64,000 bases of DNA, from assembly GCA_024291935.2 (NCBI GenBank), contig CM044309.1, positions 35,116,001 through 35,180,000 on the forward strand. Direction: 5' to 3'. Position numbers and translations under genes: made by a program. Below the pieces are notes generated by a model. The model ran no database searches and was not told where the DNA came from. It saw nothing but the letters and a program-made list of their open reading frames with translations. Below, piece by piece: positions 58,674-64,000 of this stretch. Source of the stretch: Okapia johnstoni. Taxonomy: Eukaryota > Chordata > Mammalia > Artiodactyla > Giraffidae. The number at the start of each line of letters is the position of its first letter. Position 1 is the first letter of the stretch.

Positions 58674-60267
58674 CATCAAAATTCCATACTTGAGAGGATG
58701 CCAGTATTTTAAATTGTTGAAAATCTAAATGAAAGTCAGATTTCAATGATGATCTAAAATTTTACCATAAAGAGTTACGATCAAAATCACTATCTTATAG
58801 TCCAAGACAAAAATATGTAACTTTTTGTCAAGCTGATCCATTTATATAAATGATAGACCCAGGGTTTTTAAAAGGACTATCTCTAGCTGTATGTAACTGC
58901 CATGATATAAGTAGTATATCTAGAAAGGAGCAATGCTTCGGCAGGCTTTCCAAATATTCATTGCTGAATGAGCATTTTTGGCAATGCTGCAAATATTTGG
59001 CAACATATCCATCTATTTCTGAGTTGAGATAAACTTTAACCTAGGGAAGGTCCCTGTTTATCATTGACACCATAAGAGTGAATTCTTAGGAAATAAGCCA
59101 CTCAGTCCTGTACCCTATAACAGAGCAGAAGAGATAAAAGAAAAAGATGACTTCTGAAATAATTTGGGGAAAAATTTTACCAACAGGTATTTTGTATCTT
59201 TGTGGACATCTATAGCTATGATATTTTGAGGCACTCACATTTTTGAAGCCTCCCATACTTCTACTTTTGATCCTAAACTCATTTATTAAATTCTATACAG
59301 ATAATGCAGCAACCCAATTCCATGGCAAAGTGAGCTTCCTTAGTCTAATAGTTGAAATAATTGTTATCCATATAGGAAGCCAAACTGTGCAATTCTAGGT
59401 TGAGGCATTTCTAGATTAATAATGAAAGTCAGAGAAGTTCATAAAAATCTAAATAATGGTACATACAAACCACACACATCAAAAGATTGGCTTATAAGAA
59501 AAGCCTGTTTCCACTCATACAAACATATACTCAAAACCTAGACATTCATTTCTCACTCCTATTAATATAATGCATGAGAAACCAACTTCTTTTTTCATCA
59601 AAAAAAAAAAAATGCTCCTTACCTGCATTGTTTCCCTAGTTTTACCACACCTACTACATCCTATCTCCAAAGTCAACTTCTAGTTCTCAGAGTAATTGAA
59701 CAGAAGTAAATCTCTGCAATTTGATAATTTAACTATTGAAAATTATCAGCTGAAATACCCATTTAAGCTAGTAAATAACCATTAAGAAAACATAATTCTA
59801 AAGGCACAACTGTGTAAACTCTCTGACACAATTCAAGTATGGCAATATTTATTTAAAACTCTGGGTTTCATCATACTTCTAATATCCCTACGAATAAAGA
59901 AAACTATTTTTGGCACAAGACAAAAATTTCTATTAGGGTGCATTTTGCTTTAAAAAATTCTGTTAAAATCAGCTGACCCAAGGTTGTCTAGAATTATCAA
60001 ACATGAGAATTTTCCCAAGTAAAAAGATAAATGTTTCTATGGTGAGATTTATGCTAAATATTATAGATCACTGTTATGTATGATTCGGGCAAACACAATA
60101 AAGATTATACACACCAGGCTTTAAATAATTCCAAACCACTAAAATGACTCATTTTACTAATCTCAAAAGATGCTCAACTTCTTGAATATTATAGCTAACC
60201 AGATGTCTTAATTCTGTCTTTACTCAATTCTGAATTATCTGTGTCAATAAAAATCATGATAATCATT
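58674..60267. other. ZC2HC1A intron, nothing recognised
   Basis: 1.6 kb of AT-rich intron without young repeats. Confidence 0.4.
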
Positions 60268-60445
60268 TTTATTGCTGTTCAGTTGCTAAGTTATGTCTGA
60301 CTCTTTGAGACTCCATGGACTGCAGCACACCAGGCTTCCCTGTCCTTCACTATCTCCTGGAGTTTGCTCAAATTCAGACCCACTGAGTCAGTGATGCCAT
60401 CTAGCCATCTCATCTTCTACCACCCCCTTCTCTTTTGCCTTCCAT
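60268..60445 (-). repeat. BovB 3' end, reverse
   Basis: GCTGTTCAGTTGCTAAGTTA to CCCCCTTCTCTTTTGCCTTC. Confidence 0.83.
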
Positions 60446-62280
60446 TTTCAGTATGAAAAGACAAAAGAACAGTCATACAAACCTCAAGTAATTACCTTGC
60501 AAGTACCAGAACCATGATTCTGTGATGTTGCAAAAAGCTGACAAATCAGGAACTGACTTTATTGATTCACTATTATTTCATATATAATACACCAAAAATT
60601 TGTGTGTCTGTATACCAAGCACTATACTACATTTTGTAGTTACATCTGTAAGCAAAGCAGACACAGAGCTTTGCCATCACAAATTTTATAAGTTAGTAAG
60701 GGAAAGAGATAAACCATTACCCCAGTAATTCTAAAAAAGGAATAAGTTCTGTCACTAACTGGACAGCTATGAATGATTCTATTCAGTATAATAGTCATAT
60801 TACTATCAGTTAATACAGTAATTATATTAACTTACAGTAATATAGTAATATATTGGTCAGAAGCATACATCACCACTCTCTTGCCAGCAGTTAGAAACAG
60901 TCCTTTAATACATAAGCATCATATATTGTATGGACAAATGAGACTTAAACAGTCATGCCTGACAGTTTAATGTGGGACAAAAATTTTTAAATCTTTATAG
61001 CATTATAGCAGTGCAAAACTTGTAAAATTCTTGTGCCCAAAGTTTTTGCTCATTAGTAAAATTTTCTCCTAAAGATTAATAAATGTTCATCAGCTGTCAA
61101 GGCGTAAGCAGAGTTAAAAGTTGTCAGAGCAAGAAAGAGAAAACAGATAAGAACAAAGTCAGGTAGCTACTAGTTAGGGGAAAAGTAGGATCTAGAAATC
61201 TAGTATTTTAATCCAAAAATCCAGTAACCCTTTTCATTTTACCAGCCAGCTTCACATGCCCTTTTAAAAGAGTGTCAGTATAACTTAATACTGCCAACTG
61301 GTTAAGATTACCAGTATGATAGGAAAGGTACTAAAAAAATTACCAGCCTATAATTCAGTCAACTGTAAATTAAACCCCCATTTATAAACTTAAAACATAT
61401 TGATATTTCTATATTTACGTATCTAATGAGTCAACTCAGTAGAGATGCTATAAAAAGAAAATCAGATCAGTTTTTTTTTTTTTAGGACTGGAAGATGAGA
61501 ACCTTTTACCTCAACCACCTGTTCTACTGATAACCTGTCTCTTTCTTAAGGATAGCCTGTCTCTTCTTTTTGGAAGCATGACAAAAAGAGAAAGTTTTTA
61601 ACTAATCAGATCTTGTTAACTGATCTTGTTCTTTTTCTACAATGATAATTACAATAAAGTATCTTTAAATTTTAAACACTTTATATGTAGTCCAAATTAG
61701 GAAACAAAAGGTAATTACTCTCTATTGATAGATACTATCCTATATATATCCTACATAAAAGCCAAACTGAGACTGCAGATCTGAAAATAACGGGTGTCAC
61801 GCTTCCTAAACCAACTTTATAAACAGTATCTGTAAATATAAAGAATAAGGCCACATTCTAATAATCACATGGCCATCCCTTAGTTTTACTGTTTATCAAA
61901 ATAAAAAGTGAGTTTCTACTAGAATAGAAAGATTTCTATTAAAAACTCTAGTGTTATCAATGAATTTTCCCACATTAAAATAATTGAAGGCTTAATTATG
62001 CTACTTTATTAAAAAGCATATACACAAAACTATAGAAACATAACTAGTATTAAATTTTTATAGTTTCTATAAAAGTATACATGGAGTTTATAGCCAACCT
62101 ACTTCTCCAATAACAGTAGACTCATCTTTTTAAAATTTATATATTTTATGATTGTATAGTATCGCTTTGTATATTTTCACAATTTGATATTCAAACATCG
62201 CTATACATTATTTTTTTTACATTATAATAAAACCATATGTAAAGAGACCGATGGCTTATCACCAAAGAGAGGTCAATTTG
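60446..62280. other. ZC2HC1A intron, nothing recognised
   Basis: Intron sequence; an ancient repeat trace is at 60610-60720 (CAAGCACTATACTACATTTT). Confidence 0.4.
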
Positions 62281-62289
62281 CAGCATGCT

Positions 62290-62420
62290 ACCAACTCTTT
62301 GACAGCTGTGTGGCTTTGAGCAAATTACTTTGCTTCTCTGATCCTCTCCTCCTACGGCAGCAGGGTGGTTCTAATAAAAATAGCGTTAAATGTCTAGCAC
62401 AGTGCCTGATACATGTTTTA
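62290..62420 (+). repeat. MIR SINE
   Basis: GACAGCTGTGTGGCTTTGAG, CAAATTACTTTGCTTCTCTG and CTAGCACAGTGCCTGATACA follow MIR order. Confidence 0.72.
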
Positions 62421-62655
62421 AAAAAATTGTTAGTATAAAAGGTCTACTGTATTTTAAGTAATTTCATTAGACTAGGTTCTTGGAAGTAAAATTATGAAAT
62501 GGAAAATATGAATGTTTAAGGCTCTTGATAAATGCCACCAGAACTACTTCCAAACTGGTTATATAATTCAGATTCTCAAGAGCAGTGTGCGAGCTCCTGA
62601 TCAGCAATATATTAAAAGACAAACTTATAAAATTGAGATTAATGAAAAAGCCAAC

Positions 62656-62706
62656 TGTGTGTGTGCTAAGTCACTTCAGTCATGTCTGACTCTGTGCGAC
62701 CCCATG
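62656..62706 (-). repeat. Bov-tA SINE tail fragment, reverse
   Basis: TGTGTGTGTGCTAAGTCACT to TGCGACCCCATG, cut short about 80 bp upstream of the ZC2HC1A exon donor. Confidence 0.75.
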
Positions 62707-62788
62707 TTACCTAAACAAAATAAAATCTTAGTATCAAGCATATATGAATATACATATCACTAAGAAATTAAATTCTGTGTAGACTTAC

Positions 62789-62888
62789 CCTACATGAGGG
62801 GCTGCTATCCCTTTATGGGAGGGAGACAAGGTCTGAAGTTTGTTTCCCAAAGAGCTGCCAACTGAAGACACTTTACCTGATGGAGCAC
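62789..62888 (-). CDS. ZC2HC1A: ZC2HC1A internal exon (Ser-rich linker)
   Basis: This 100-bp exon has acceptor TATTAAAAG and donor GG/GTAAGT. It starts inside a Gly codon and ends two bases into a Gly codon. It translates as APSGKVSSVGSSLGNKLQ followed by TLSPSHKGIAAPHV, the conserved low-complexity linker of ZC2HC1A. The intron downstream (towards lower coordinates) is 13.8 kb to the next constitutive exon and contains the candidate cassette exon and a young BovB copy. Confidence 0.94.
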
Positions 62889-63512
62889 CTTTTAATAAAA
62901 AAGGTATTAGTTTTAACAACACTCTGAAAAAGAAAAATCACATTAACCAGAGCATCTGACAAAACAATGCTTTCATGGCAATAAATCTTCATGGCAAAAA
63001 ATCAAAATGAATTATCAAATCAAAAATTAAATAAAATTTTTATGGAACAAGATACAGCATCCTTCATTTCTAATTTCTGTACTTCTCTCTTACAATTTAC
63101 ATACAAATGAAAGTACACGTCAGCAATCAAGATCTTCTTTAAACCATTAAATATTTGCCTATTAAGGATAATTATCAAGTTTAGACAGGTATAGACAGAA
63201 ACAAGGGAAAAAAGTACTGTTGTCAAAGAATCAAGAAAAGGGCCTTGGTTAACTACTCTGAAGAGATGATATATCGGTAACTACCTCGAGGACAGATATT
63301 TAGGCTAAAAAAGGACTACAAAACATCTAAAGTAGAAGCTACTGAAAGTTACTTTATTTTTACCCAAAATAATTACTTATCTTCCACATCAACTCCTAAT
63401 AAACCTAGTTTTAATAATCCAAAACAGAATACTGTCTTCATTTCCTTCTCTACCGATTCTGATATTTAAAAAAAAAAAAAAAAAAATCAAGTTATTTTAC
63501 AGATCTCATTAC

Positions 63513-63612
63513 CTGCAACAGTTTTGCTAGTGCCACTTGGCTGTGGTAATCGTGATGATCCTGATGAGGTGGTCCCAGGAGAATTTAACTTTTTAAGCGC
63601 AGGCGGTTTATA
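63513..63612 (-). CDS. ZC2HC1A: ZC2HC1A internal exon (basic/Ser-Pro linker)
   Basis: This 100-bp exon has acceptor ATTATTTCAG and donor GCAG/GTAATG. It starts in phase 0 and ends one base into a Gly codon. The translation YKPPALKKLNSPGTTSS to LPQPSGTSKTVA matches the ZC2HC1A linker that follows the second C2HC finger in the family. It is separated from the exon at 62888-62789 by a 624-bp intron. The remaining 388 bases to the window edge are intron; the finger-encoding exons must lie further right. Confidence 0.94.
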
Positions 63613-64000
63613 CTGAAATAATGAAAACACAATGTTTTATCAGCATTACATTTTGATTATGGATTACAAACCAGTATTTCAAAAGCACACATTCCCTTAA
63701 GTGAGTCAGATGTTTTACCACCTACTCAAATTACCCAAATTTAGAAAGAGTAGGTTAAAATATATCACCTTAGAGAGAAGTTTCCCAAGAAATGTTCCTT
63801 CTCCAAATTGGCGTACTAAAATTTTGGCTCAGATGTTCTGCTGCTAAAATAGAGAGTAACTTTTCCCAGTTCAAAGAAAACAAAATGGATCAAATGGAAA
63901 AAATTTCCTTAATGTTAAGATTTTAAATGCCAACCACATTATTAGAAAACTTAAAACTGCCCAAAGATGCTCACTTTGTGGTGTGGCTTTAAAGGTCAAG

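Noticed and set aside
1..64000. CRISPR array, operon or other prokaryotic system
   Set aside because: Spliced host genes, SINEs and LINEs throughout show nuclear mammalian DNA; the direct repeats found are microsatellites, retroposons or two-copy duplications.

Overview
The window is nuclear DNA of a ruminant, most likely cattle or a close bovid. It is AT-rich and packed with ruminant-specific retroposons: Bov-tA SINEs with a tRNA-Glu-like head, BovB (RTE-type) LINE fragments ending in (CAGTT)n, bovine-type L1 3' ends and cetartiodactyl CHR-type SINEs. Many are nested, and several keep clear target-site duplications. Almost all longer open frames lie inside these repeats and are not host genes.

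Two host genes are visible, converging tail to tail. On the + strand are the last four coding exons of interleukin-7 (IL7): 28350-28430, 29469-29600, 32734-32787 and 35525-35644. All are phase 0, have GT-AG borders, and are followed by a 3'UTR with three AATAAA signals. The exons for the signal peptide and the mature N terminus were not found and should lie to the left. On the - strand are the last four constitutive exons of ZC2HC1A (FAM164A): 63612-63513, 62888-62789, 48975-48868 and 45164-44999, with a probable long 3'UTR to about 42.6 kb. Its N-terminal C2HC-finger exons lie beyond the right edge. This convergent pairing matches the mammalian IL7/ZC2HC1A neighbourhood.

Layout: 1-28.3 kb is repeat-rich DNA upstream of, or in an early intron of, IL7. 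It includes a multi-level nest (3.2-9.5 kb) and an inverted BovB pair (22.5-25.1 kb). 28.3-36.6 kb is the IL7 3' half. 36.6-42.6 kb is the spacer between the genes. 42.6-64 kb is ZC2HC1A.

The most interesting items are a 117-bp in-frame candidate cassette exon in ZC2HC1A (53881-53765), a tandemly duplicated 5' splice site at the short IL7 exon 5, a coding-like unidentified antisense frame over that exon, and the layered retroposon nest. No prokaryotic-type system, CRISPR array or true tRNA/rRNA gene was seen.
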